Source: Rosellinia necatrix (lineage: Eukaryota > Ascomycota > Sordariomycetes > Xylariales > Xylariaceae). Taken from it: a DNA stretch of 64,000 bases. The stretch lies in contig JAGYVD010000002.1 in the NCBI GenBank assembly GCA_021209875.1, positions 5,394,001 through 5,458,000 of the forward strand, in the 5' to 3' direction. Of the stretch, positions 1 through 12,197 are shown one piece after another (the first letter of the stretch is position 1; every line of letters starts with the position of its first letter). The notes beneath the pieces are model-generated. The model had not been told where the DNA came from. It saw nothing but the letters and a program-made list of their open reading frames with translations, and made no database searches. Made by a program: the position numbers and the translations under genes.

Positions 1-2299
1 ATACAATGTAGAGCTACCGGCTGTGGGAGTATCGGCACAGCACTCTCTTCTTCACTGCGATAACGGCAGGCATTACAGCCCCTACCTATAATATGATACT
101 GTACAATGCGGACCTTATCTGATAGATTATCTACCGTAGGTAGCTAGTATATTGGTGCTCGAGCTACCACTTTGTAATCATAACTGGCACTGGATACTCG
201 AAAGAAAGCCCTGTTACTGTTTATTGATTAAGTACCAACGTGTGGGAAGCTGGGGGCTTTTGTACAGTAGTGCAGGACGGACGGCACGTCGCTGCCGCTA
301 GCATCGTGGTACGTACTGTGCAGCACCTGAATTATCTGGTAAGATTATCTGTCAGCCTACCTAGTACCTACCTAGCACTGAACGTAGCTAACTTGCCCTA
401 CTTAGCCTTACCAATGCACCTACTAACATACCTAAGTGCTGCACATAGTGTCGCTACCTAGCAACTTGGCTGGATCGGTCCCTGAGCTCATTACGATTGC
501 TAAGAATCCACGCCGAGTGGACATCTTGGTGGCAGAGCCGTGGGGGTACTGTACCTACTAGGTATGTAGGTAGGTGTTGTAAGGTGTGTGTGCATGGGTA
601 TATGTGCTCCGTCTTGACTATCACCATCAGGTCGGTTATTCAACGTTCAGGTAATCGTATTTAGGCATACACATACTCTATCTACGCCATACTTATGCCC
701 TCACCAAGGCAAAGTATCTGCAATAGTTGCTAGGCTGTGACTACAACAATAAATTCCCGCCCAGCCCTGCCTTTTCTTCTACAATTGCTGTAACTAGATC
801 ACTTGTGGGTGACTAGATGAGTGGTCGTATATATGACGGGATATCAAGCGGGCGCGAGCACCTCCCACGTGAGATATTTTGCCCAGATTATTCAACAAAC
901 TGCCCTAGTCCACAAGTTATTCAGTACTAGTCGCCGTCCGATGGTTATAGCGAACTCCGCTCGCCGTGTTTAGCTGATTTCTAAGTGTTACGGGAATTGT
1001 TGGGTGCAAACTGGTAGCAGTAAATAGCCAATAGAAGTAGGTACCTACATAGACTGGCCGTGTAGCTATTTAGGTACTAATTTAGAGCACATAGACTGTC
1101 GTGAGATGTCACCCATAGGTCCATGATTTTATGTGTGGTGCTTTATTTGCTTTACTCTGGCCAAGTGAATAGAGGTCTGGATATATTATTTTGGGCACAG
1201 AGATCTCCCTGCGTTGTGGATAGTTACATATATATCTACATGGATAACTAGTACTTAATCCATATAACTGGCGGTAGGACAGCATTACTAATTGCAATAA
1301 CTTGGGTATTATGCAGCTATAAAGCTTTACTATTCGCCCCACATATGTATATATCATACAACATTACCCCTCCATTAAGGTACAGAGTATGAGATCCTGC
1401 CCCGTTCAAGGTACCTTTGCTCCTTCCTCTGTGGCCCTTTCTGGTGCCTATTAAGTCTGAAGCAACTAGACGGAGCTACCTACCCGAACCACCTAGGGCA
1501 ATACTTGAGCGCCATGTACAGTGTACCTATTATGGTTGAACATGAACCGTTCTATTTGTACCTTAGCCCCTTCTACCTAGTACACATTTGGCCTGGCATG
1601 ATCCAACAATAACCGAATGTTCTGTTTTGCTAGTATCCCGCAGTCAATTAGATACCCAGGGGTGTTTGGGTCTCATTGTGGCATATTAAGCTAGGTAGAT
1701 TTCGTGCAGATGCTCAGTATCTATGGATATTTGCTTGTCTAGGTATGTATATAGTGTAAATCTATATATGTGCTTTATGGACAGCCTGACTTGACTGGGT
1801 CCTTTATCTGCGTAAGGTAGGTAGGGGTAGGTAGCTGATACCCCAGGAGGTAGGTACTCAGGGCACCTACTTTACCCACGTAGGTAGTACGTACCGTATG
1901 TGTCTAGCGGGCTGTACCTTCCCTCGGTCCTTCGTCTTTCGACTAGCGGAGCTGTAACTTGTAGAGAGTACACTTGGGCCGTGGTATACCTACTAAGGTA
2001 TTGTCGCTTCCACCTCTCTTAGGTAAGTAGGTAGACAGAGGTAACCTGCCTCGACCTGTCACCTCCCTCCCTACCTTTATGCGGATTGCTGCGACCTTAC
2101 CAACTCTACCACCAGCTACGTATTTCCTGGATTTCCAATCATCGTTTACCTCGGACCCGTTGCTACAATATCGTCAATCATTGTATTTGCCTGGATCGCA
2201 GACCTGCCTCCCTCCAACAGAGTCCACGGTTCGTCGCCGTTGGAATACCCTTATTCTCCCCCCCCCTTCTCCGCCCGCTTCGTGTGCGAACCCGCCGCC
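1..2299. other. Intergenic, repeat-rich, no gene seen
   Basis: No reading frame here resembles a protein. The stretch is AT-leaning and scattered with copies of TAGGTAGGTA / ACCTACCTA, densest at about 1795-2050. The part nearest 2300 is pyrimidine-rich, as is common upstream of fungal start codons, and probably holds the promoter and 5' leader of the zinc-finger gene that follows. Confidence 0.6.
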
Positions 2300-5200
2300 A
2301 TGTCCAATTCGTCGCCGCCCGTCGCCTCAGCTCCTGCGACCAGCGCTAGCAATGATGATTCTGGTATGCCTACCCACTCACTACTGCGGTACCTCTGACA
2401 GGCGAGAGAGCGAGGAAGACGGCGAGAGAACGAGGGAGATTGGACCGCCCCCCTTCTGCCCCTCCATCCCTCCATATCCCCCCATCCTAGCTCCCCTCCT
2501 CAATCAGTGGCTATCGGTCGCTCAATCAATCAAGCAACCAACCACCCGATCTATCATCTCCCCCTCTATCTACGCTCTGCTCCCACCGTTCCTGACGACC
2601 GCCTGCCCCGAGTTCCCGCGACACATGGAATTTCTAAAACCTTTGCCCGTGGTGATTACTGACAATGACTGCCAATGCTCCAGCTTCCACCATCACCGTG
2701 AACACGACCACCAAAGCTCCCGCTCCTGCTGCTGCGCCCCGCCGCCTTCCCGCCATCCAAGACCGATAAGCCACGCCCTCATGTCTGCGCTACCTGCCAG
2801 CGCTCCTTTGCTCGCCTCGAGCACTTGAAGCGTCACGAGCGCTCTCACACCAAAGAAAAGCCCTTCGAGTGCCCCGAGTGCACGAGATGCTTTGCTCGCC
2901 GGGACCTGCTGCTGCGCCACCAGCAGAAGCTTCACCAGTCGACCACTCCCTCGTCACGCCCACGGAACCGGCGGGAGAGCACTGGCGGCACCGCTGCTGC
3001 TCAGAGCCGTGCTCGAAAGAACAGCGTTGCTGGTGTCAACGCCAACGCCGCCGCTGCCGCCGCCGCCGCCTCCGCTGCCTCAGGCCCGGGTCCTAGCAAT
3101 GGTTCGATGCGACCGCGTGCAAATACCATCAGCCATGTCGATCCCAACCACGTGCAGATGATTGCTGCCGCCAACGCTTCTGTTGCCCGTAGCCAGCATA
3201 TGCCAGCTGCCCACCATAGCCGCCACCAGAGCCTTGTCGGCTTGCCCATGCAAAACATGGACCACCAGTTTGTTGGCATGTCCACTGTCATGGGCCATCG
3301 TGGGATGGGCCATGGCCTGCCTAAGCTTGAGACCCATAGCATGCATACTATGGATTTCAGTGCCGGTTTACGCACCGCTCCTCCGATGTCATTTCAACCC
3401 GACCACGAACTTGAGCAGCTCCTGTTCGGCCAATCGAGTTCAACTATAAACCCGAACGCACTCCATTATACCGAATCTCCTCACTCTATGTCACTAGATC
3501 CGACATCTCCATTTGGCACTAGCATGACGGACATATCCACTAGCCAACACATCGATGACAGCTTTGACTGGCTGACTGGATTCGAGCAGGGTATGTCCTT
3601 CAGTACTCAGCATGAAAATGCCATTGATGGTTCATCCCCCTCTGCCATGAGCACTACTAGTCAGAGTGGCATTAGTGACGTGATGCTCGACGGCTCCAAC
3701 AACAACACCATGCCGACCGCTGCCAACTCTATTTGGTCGGCCAGTTTGATGGGGCCTCCGCAGGTTTCCAACGCATTCTCTATGGATATGAATAGCAGCG
3801 TCTTTCCAGATTTACTGAACGGCGCGCCTGTCTCGCCCCAGCCTCCAGCCCAGAAGACTATGGGTGACGTTTATTTCTCGACACCCCCATCGTCTATGAA
3901 CTCTCTGAGCCCCTCGATGATGCCGGGGCTAACGGCACGAAACATGGGTCACGCCCTGAATTTTGGACAGGGCCCGGACACCCCTACTATGAGCAGCAGT
4001 CACCAATCCCACTCTCCCGTAACGACAATCACGGATGCCACGAGGAGCGCTATCATCAGCACTCTTTCCCAGTGCGTAGCCGCGAGCGGCGGCCGCAAAT
4101 ATTCTTTCCCTTCTCCAAATTCTCCTATGTCTCCCCAGATTCAACCAAGCCAGGACAACTTGCCAGAAATTGCAAAAAGCCTACCGAGCACCCAAGACCT
4201 CCAACGATATGTCGGTAGCTATCTACGATATTTCCACCCCCACCTACCATTCTTGCATATTCCAACATTGTCCTTCGATATGCCGCCTGTGATGAACGGC
4301 CGAACTGGCGCCGCTGGCGGTAGCGGGTGCCTGATTTTATCTATGGCCGCTATTGGTGCCTTGTATGAATTTGAGCAACCGCAGTCCAGGGAGCTGTTCG
4401 AATTGGCCAAGAAGATGATTCAATTGTATTTGGAGGAACGGCGCAAGGCTGATATGCGCAAGGCCGATTTTCGACGAACGCCGGCATCCGATCAGGGCCC
4501 ACAGGGACATGACTCCTTCGTTCACACGCCACTATGGCTTGTCCAGGCCATGCTCCTGAATGTTGTTTATGGCCATAATTGCGGGGACAAGATCGCTAAC
4601 GACATAGCCTCTACCCATTCCGCAGCGCTAGTGAGCCTCGCTCATGCGGCTAATCTGTCGCGGCCCCTTCAGCTAGACTCAGCCGAAGTTCGGGACGCCC
4701 AAGCCAACGATGCAGAGGGTAATTGGAACGGTGGAGTAAACGCCGAGACCGAAGAACAAGCAGAATGGTTGCGGTGGAAGACTTTGGAGGAACGCAAGAG
4801 GACACTTTACGTCATCTTCATTCTTTCCAGTCTGTTGGTGGCGGCATACAACCACACACCGGCCTTGACCAACTCGGAAATTAAGCTTGATCTGCCTTGT
4901 GATGAAGAATTCTTCGCCGCGGAGAGTGCGGCGGCGTTCCAATTAAAAGGCGGTGCTCGAGCCGCTAATCACAATCGGATGACGTTTCACGAGGCCTTGG
5001 GGGAATTGCTTCTGACCAACGAAAAACAACAGAAGCTCGCTTTTAACTATAATCTGCAAACGTTTGGACCTCCGGTTAATAGTCACGACATTCCAAAGAG
5101 CGAGCTGAAACCTAGCACTCTTGGATGTCTGATTCTTATTAATGCGTTACACAATTATATCTGGGAGACAAGGGAGCGTCACCATCACAAAATATGGACT

Positions 5201-6230
5201 AATGAGGAGACCGAGAAGATGCATCGCCATATCGAACCAGCATTGAAGGCATGGCAAGCTGCCTGGGCCAGCAATCCACACCATAGTATGGAACGGCCAA
5301 ATCCCTTCGGCATGGGCCCATTGTCGGCCGATGCCATCCCTCTACTCGATCTGGCTTATGTTCGTCTTTTTGTAAACATGTCACGAACAAAGGAAAGGTT
5401 TTGGCAGCGTGACTGGGAGGGTCTTGCTGAGGAGTTATCTCGGGGCACGGAAATCATTCAGCATGCTGAACATTCCCCCGCATCCAACGCAGAGTCGATA
5501 ACAGATCCCTCAGATGCCTCGGCCTCCAGCTCTGTTTTCGTTGATTCGCCACCCACTCAGTCCTCTTCACCTGAGTTTGCCGCGACCAAATTCCCCACTC
5601 ACCTACCGTTACAGTCTTCGGGTTCGAGTCGCATCATTTCACGTCGAGAAAAGCACCTACGCAAGGCCGCTTTTTATGCCGCCGATTCACTCTCTATGTC
5701 CGACAAGCTAGGAGTTACGTTCGCGGAGTTTGGTAGCCGGGAACTCCCGGTGCAATCTGCCATGTGTGCATTTGATTGTGCGCAGGTTCTTGCCGAGTGG
5801 GTTTCAACCCTTCAAGATCGTGTGGGACGGTACCTCGGCATACTCGGGAGGAATGACGTCGATTTAGCTGGTGTTCCGGCCGTCGTACTTCTAGAAGAGG
5901 AGGACACGAAACTCATCCTCAAAATTCAAGAACTTCTAGCGAATGCTGAAATAAAACTGGGCATTGATTTGGCGAATGGAACTATCAACGGCAACTTCGA
6001 TCCCCAACTACAACTGGACGCCACGGGTGGATACGCTGCCAAAATTCTGCGTATCACAGGCTGCATGCTAGACAAGGCAGCTGTGTGGCCAGGTGAGCTG
6101 ACTAACTATCGGCAATGGACTAACGCTAATATAAATTATAGTTTTGAATCTCAAGGCACGATGTCTCGAGACTCATGCTATGCTCAGCCGAGCCAGGGCC
6201 GAAAAGTCGGTGTTGGCTAGTAGTGAGTGA
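2300..6230 (+). CDS. C2H2 zinc-finger transcription factor with Fungal_trans domain
   Basis: This is a nuclear DNA-binding regulator of the ADR1/AmdX-like class. Two tandem C2H2 fingers lie at 2786-2935 ([19 protein letters not shown], then [19 protein letters not shown]), joined by a TKEKP-type linker. A long low-complexity Ala/Ser/Met-rich region follows, and then a Fungal_trans (PF04082-type) domain from about 4190 to 5450. A 49-bp intron, 6093-6141 (GTGAGC to TATAG), is required near the end; splicing it gives a natural C-terminus ([15 protein letters not shown]) and a stop at 6228-6230. The 5' end is less certain. The best start is ATG 2300, with exon 1 at 2300-2363 and an intron at 2364-2683. 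Exon 2 then runs in a frame one base off the fingers, so either a second 64-bp intron (2698-2761) is spliced out or there is a frame break. The protein is about 1,130 aa or more. Target genes cannot be told from the sequence. Confidence 0.85.
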
Positions 6231-8020
6231 GCGGCTAGAACGAGAACTATATTCGAAAACCCCTCGCTCCTCTACGTGTGTTTTTTTACTACTGTGTCCC
6301 GAGCACTAGCCTCATCGATGGGACTGAGCAGTAAATGATTTTTTTTGCGGCCGATATAAGAGAGAAACATAAGATGTGAGGCATTGGCACGGCTCTTCAT
6401 TGGCACAGCACTGGGTATCGTAATTGACCGAACACCAACAATCCCGGCCCCATTGCTGCTATACCAAGCCAATTCATTGGTTCAGCCTACTCTACTAAAA
6501 TGCTGAAAACGCTCAGCCACCCCCGATATATGCTATTGTTTATCTTCGATTCACGAATTCCTGGTCTGGAGTAATGGCGAGCCAACCTCTTGTTACTGTG
6601 ATACCACGGGCAGCCCTCCGATCCTAGAAAGGACTCTCCCGATATCGTTTTGCAGGATTGGGATGCACTATCGATTCTCCCTTCCCCTCCCCCTTTTTTT
6701 TTTTGACACCGTACCGGTCCTTTATTTGAACATTTGAGCAAATAGAATGAGGCGAATCGGCGTATAACACGATTTCATGTTTTCGATGAATCAATGACCC
6801 AACATTATTCCTGATGAGAAACGCCTTATACCGGGGGGGATCACTCCAAGCCAAGTCTTACCCGGTCCCGACGAGAGGCATAGATATCAAAGCTCTTTGC
6901 GGTACTGGTATTCGCAGGACTTTAGAGCCGTTAACCGATACCCTTTCTTGAAGTCGGAGTTGGGAGGGTGGACAAAAAGACGAAGCGGAAGAGGAGTGTA
7001 TATTTGTGTGAGGTCATAGGGCACAGTTAGAGGAAGCCCTATTCGATATGAAGTCTGTAGTTGGTGTGGGAGTGAGACATTACTGGGTGAAACTAGGGAT
7101 ATGAAGTATCGTCACGTCGCTGTGATGGGATGGCCATATCCGCACATGTGGGCCCACAATGTGAAGTTGGAGGTTACGTGAAAGATGAGAAGCAACGAAA
7201 ACAGCCCAGCAGCTAGAGCTGGTTGAGGAGATGTAGTGTTTAAAAGGGCGGTGATACCGGGCGGTTATCGTACGCTATGGGGTGGGAAGCGGGATGCTGT
7301 CTCGATTGACAGGCGAGAGATCTCCCTATAAATTGAGTGCAAGCGTGCCCTTTGCATGTCGCCTCAATATTTAAAAAGGGGTTTCAGTGAGGCAGGACGA
7401 GAAAAATACAGCCATGACTGTGTATGCAGTTTGAAGTGTTGCGCGATCGTTTGGGCTAGGTCGGTTCAGGCCGGGGAGTACAACAGTGCTTTTAAGTAGG
7501 GCAGCGACCAAGGAACAACGATTTAACAAACTGCTTAATGCTTCTCTATAATACCCACGCTTAACAAAATGAGTATATACTCCCAAGTGAACATGCGGTT
7601 ATGAAATATGTGCAAAAAATGTCATGTGACTGTCAAGCACTAACCGAGCGCGACTCTTCTGGGGCGACGAATAAAACTCTACGTTGTCCGGTGCCTCATA
7701 ATAGGTCTAATAAATATTTTTAAACCCACGATGCTGATATATGTACGACGAAATCTAGGGCGATTATAAAGCTAAAAGAAAAAAAATTGATTACCTAAGA
7801 TTGCGTAAAGTGCTGACATGGCACGACGAACAAGAACAAAAAAATAAATTTTAAAGATCCCCTGGAAATTGATGGATGCAACGACGGTGGGTTATTAAGC
7901 GCGGGCGGATGCGTGGAGCTGAGTGATTGAGTGAGTGAGTGAGTGAGTGAGTGAGCGAGTGTCTTGCGCATCATTTTGTTTTCATTCCATCCCCATTCCA
8001 TTCCATTCCACTCATTTCAA
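6231..8020. other. Intergenic between tail-to-tail genes
   Basis: I see no gene in these 1.8 kb. Both neighbouring genes end here, so the stretch should hold two 3' untranslated regions. It contains a T-run at 6692-6705 and a (GAGT)n microsatellite at about 7924-7957. Short open frames on the minus strand at 6487-6854 look random in composition. Confidence 0.55.
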
Positions 8021-11000
8021 TTAATCGACCTTGCCCTTCCCCCTCGTGTCAGCATCATTACCACCGAAGAGACTACTGGCGGTCGAGCTCTCGCTGGTGC
8101 TGGTGCCGCCGGCGCCGACGCAGTAGCTGAAGTCGACGACGCCGACGAGCTTGCTCACGCTCTCGATGAGGCCCTCGAGGTCGTCGCAGACGAGCAGGCT
8201 GCACACCTGCAGCACCGCGAACTCGGCGTACCCGGCCTGCGTCACTGTGACACCGAGAAATGTCAGCTCGTTTTTGTTTTTTTGTTGGGGGACGGGTAGT
8301 GGGTTTTTTTTTTTTTTGGCCGTCATTTTAATCCCCATTTTTTGTGTTAGGGACTATAGGGTAGGACTGAGATCTAAACCGTTTCGTGAACGAACCGGTT
8401 CATACGGGGAAAAGTGTTTAAAAACTGCCTATCGGCTTCGAGGGAGTTTAACTTACTATTGCGAGCATCAAGCAGGTTATGAGACCCACCCATATTATCG
8501 CCCTCTGACGCGTTTTTGATGCTCCCGGCACTGCTACTACTGCTGCTGCTACTTCCGCTGCCGTCCTTAGCGGCGGTGGTGGCACCGAGGGCCTCGAGCT
8601 GGCGGGAGAGCTCGTAGGGGCGGGGTACGGTTAGGTGAGGCGGGATGGAGTGGCCGGATTGGAGGGCGTTAGAGAGTAACGTCAACGTGCATATGATGCT
8701 GTGCTGCGTGGGTGAGATGTTGGCGAGTAGCACGGCCAGCGCATCGCGCCACCCACAGCAGTTGGCCCCTTCGAATGCCCTGCCTTCTCCCCCCTCTCTC
8801 CCCGATGTTGTCCCCGTCGTGGTCGTCGCCGCCGACTCAGAATGCGTGGTCGCGGCGGCATCTAACGAGTCCGTGATGGTCATCCCCGCGGTGCCCTTGC
8901 CGCCGCCGCCGATAGTGTAGGACAGCAGAGTGAGGTACGAGTTGATGCGGGATGCGCGTAGGATGATGTCCTCGTATAACTCGCGCGGGAATTTGCCGCC
9001 GACCGTCGGCTCCCACTTCTGGAAGTCGGCGTGCTGCTTCAGCGACGGTAGGAGGAGCATGAGCTTGCCGAAGAGACGGACGCGGTGCTTCGCGAGCTGG
9101 TGCGCCGGCGTCCCCTTCACGTTACGGTCACCGCCCGTGCCGTTGAGCTTACTCTTAAGCGTCTCGTTGATAACGCTAAAATAGTTCGCGAGCAGGTATA
9201 AGGTAGCCGCGAGATCACGGCGCAGCCATGTCCGCTCTGTGACGGGGGACGGGAAGATGGTCCAGAAGAACGCAACAAGACAACCACCGGCGACGGTGGC
9301 CAGACGATACGGTGCGAGTTCGTAGATCCTAAAAGAGCAGGCAAAGAATCAGCATTAGATTGTGCGTGGGTGTCCAGTCATGACTTACGGATAGTATGGC
9401 TGCCCAGTTGACTCGGACAACGCTATACCAATCTTAACCACTTGTAGCTCATACCCGATGATGAGGACCTGTGTCACCATGCAGAGCACAACAGCGGGTA
9501 TCAGCTGGGGGAATTTTAAGAGGAAATAAATGGAGATCGCTTGGAACAGGTAGAAAAACACAAATATACCCGGGACATTTTCGTCCACGATGTACCAAGT
9601 AATAAGCGTGAACACGGCTGCGACAAACGTCCCGAGTATTCGGCAGAAGAACCCGAATATCGACTGCCCCGAAGCTACACCGATAAGCTGCTGTTAGTAC
9701 ACGATATGTGCGGTGTAAGGGGGGAGTCGTGGGAATAAGACGAACTTTCTGTCATGCCGATGGCGATAATAATCATCGCCCATACGAGCCTTTGCTCTTG
9801 GAAGAATACATGGGTCTGTTCGAGAAACGCGACGATGCCAACTGTGAGCGTAGCACAGGCACAGCGGAACCCGAAAGCCGATTCCTCGGACGAAAAGAAT
9901 CGGGAGAGTGCGCGGACCCCGTTGCCTGCGCGCTGCCAAAAGCTTGTCGGTAGTAGGTGCTCCGGATCTTTCTTCACCGCAAAGCTGTCGCCCATGTAAA
10001 CAATCGATATACCCGCATCGAACATGTCGGCGTTATTCTCCTGCCCCTGGTCCTCGTCATCGAAAATGCTCGCCACCCATTTGCGTAGTACTCTGGGTTT
10101 GGGGACGATGAGCCGCTTGTGCGCCATCGTTCCATCAGCTACCTTTGTGTCTGCGAATTGAACAATTCGCAAGACTCCCTCTCCCGCTGCTTCCATCTAC
10201 ATCTCAGTTAGTAGGTTTCACTCATCTAGGTAGGTAAGAAGGCTGAAAAACGCGCTGTGACATGAGAAATAAAAATATAGGGGATCATTTCCCAGCCAGG
10301 TTGCCTGGCTCTGGCTCTTTCCCGGGACTGAAGGTGGGGAAGATCCTTACCAGAGTTTCAATATACAGCAAAACGTAGAGCTGCTCCCGGTCCCGATAGT
10401 GCACAGTGCCGCCCGAAGAAAAAGAAACGTCATCAATCTTGTCAAGCGATGAACCATTTTTTAATAGGCCCTTTTCCGTAGCCCAGGCACGAAGGATTGT
10501 GCTTCTGACATCTCGGAACGACTGAACCTTGCGCTTGAGAACTTCGGCGAAGCCTGGATCTCCAGGCAGAATAAGATCACCCTTGGACTCGACATCAGCC
10601 TCGGCGGGTCCATCTGAATCGTCCTGGCCCTTCTTAGGTGCCTTGGGACGTGGGAGGATTTCCAGTAACATCCCGGCATGTTGTAACCCATCATCAATAG
10701 CAGCGGAGAGATTCTCAAAGGGCTCATGAAGTTGCTTCATCACCTCGTTCCAGACACGTTTGTCCTCGTTCTTCTCAGCAAGGACATCAAGTGGCGTCTC
10801 GGCGTTAGTGACCCATCCGCATTTCTCGGCGAGTCGCTGGAAGATATCGATGACGGTACCGATGCCGTGAATGGGGATAACAATGCCTCGTAGAAGTTCC
10901 ATGATGGAAGTCAGGTCCCGGGGGGCTAGTTTGTCCCATGCGATATCTCTTTTCGCAAACGGCATGTCGACATGTATCCTGCTCGTCAGCAATCGTATGT

Positions 11001-12197
11001 TGAACATGGTTTTCTTGATGGCTTCCGCCTCCGCCGTCGACTTGGGTGCATGTTGCCCCTTGTTCTTCTTCTTCTTCTCCTCCTTCTCTTTGCTGGTGCT
11101 ATCAACCGAACGGTCAGAGTCGCTAACGTGAGTGGCGCAGCATATATCAACGGGAACAGCAAACATGTCCTCTCTTTCCAGGCTCTGTAGGTATGTCTTC
11201 TCTTGTTTTACAGCCCCTCGGAGGAGTTGGATGGCACCCTTTACCTGAGCAGTCCAAACGGCACGGCTCGAAACGGGTAGGATGAACAGGGAAACGCCAG
11301 CAGCGATACCGAAACCCAGTAGCATGGCGGTCAGTAGCCGTTTAATTATGGACTCGAAGGCGGCGTTGCTAGTGATCTGCGGGCTCAAGGTACACGAGAT
11401 GTTGGTAAGGATTGCGTAGACTATACTTGGTATGTTCAAGCTCGGGTATTTGGCGCGAAGCGTGTTGACAATCCAGATGTTGGCAAACAGCCAGATAGCG
11501 GACACGGCAGATTGGCTCGAGTTGTAAGTAGGGCGGGAGCGAGGGTCATCGGGGGTGGTCTGGGTATGGATACGGGCTTGCAATGACGACCACATGATCA
11601 GCAAGGAGACGGCAGATCCGACGCCCAGGAAGATCAAGTTAAACAGCAGCGTCTGTATGAACTTGGCGCGGGGGAGGACGCTGAGCGAGAGCACGGCGAC
11701 GATGCCGACAAGATATCCGAAGGTCGAGAACTCGCGGGCCACGGCGTCGGATTGGTAGACGGCGAGCCCGATGACGGGTGCAAGAGCGCCTCTATTCACA
11801 CACACAAGGTCCACGTTAGCCTTGGTCTGGTCCCTCTAACATGCTACTTGATCCAAGCTTCCATGATTTGACGTATACACAATGTGTATACGATGTGTAT
11901 ACGATGTGTATATGATGTATATATATATATATATATATATGACGGTGGTATGCCTTACTTGAACATGGTGATTACCGTCGGCGCATCGAGGCCCAGCTTG
12001 GCCCAGAGGCCGGCGACAAAGCCAGGCTTGGGCTGTGGTTCCTGCGGCGTCGGGACTGCAGTCGCATTGCTCCCGTTGGTTTTTAACTCTTCTCCTTTCT
12101 CGCCGTCATTGCTATCGGGCTGGTTGAGCCCCTGTTGCCCCCCGTCGGCTCGGTCTCGAGTGATGTCATCTCGGGGCTCAGGCGAGGTGCCAGCCAT
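8021..12197 (-). CDS. FUSC-like membrane transporter (ArAE_2_N / DUF2421 family)
   Basis: This is a predicted integral membrane protein of the fungal 'putative ER transporter, 6TM N-terminal' family, which is related to bacterial aromatic-acid exporters and to yeast Bre4. Six exons fit with consistent phase: 12197-11959, 11791-10351, 10196-9746, 9674-9389, 9328-8457 and 8244-8021, giving about 1,170 aa. A disordered acidic N-terminus leads into a first hydrophobic block (GALAPVIGLAVYQSD onward, five to six membrane spans). A long cytosolic segment follows, then a second membrane block (AIGMTETSGQSIFGFF onward), and then the DUF2421-type C-terminal region with Ser/Gly low-complexity inserts. 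The start chosen is ATG 12195-12197; an in-frame ATG at 12440 would add 81 residues of poor quality. Intron 1 carries an (AT)n microsatellite at about 11919-11940. Substrate and membrane location are inferred from the family only. Confidence 0.85.

Noticed and set aside
2079..2828. 249-codon frame upstream of the zinc fingers
   Set aside because: It is in a third frame with random composition and crosses the probable first intron; it does not join the fingers.
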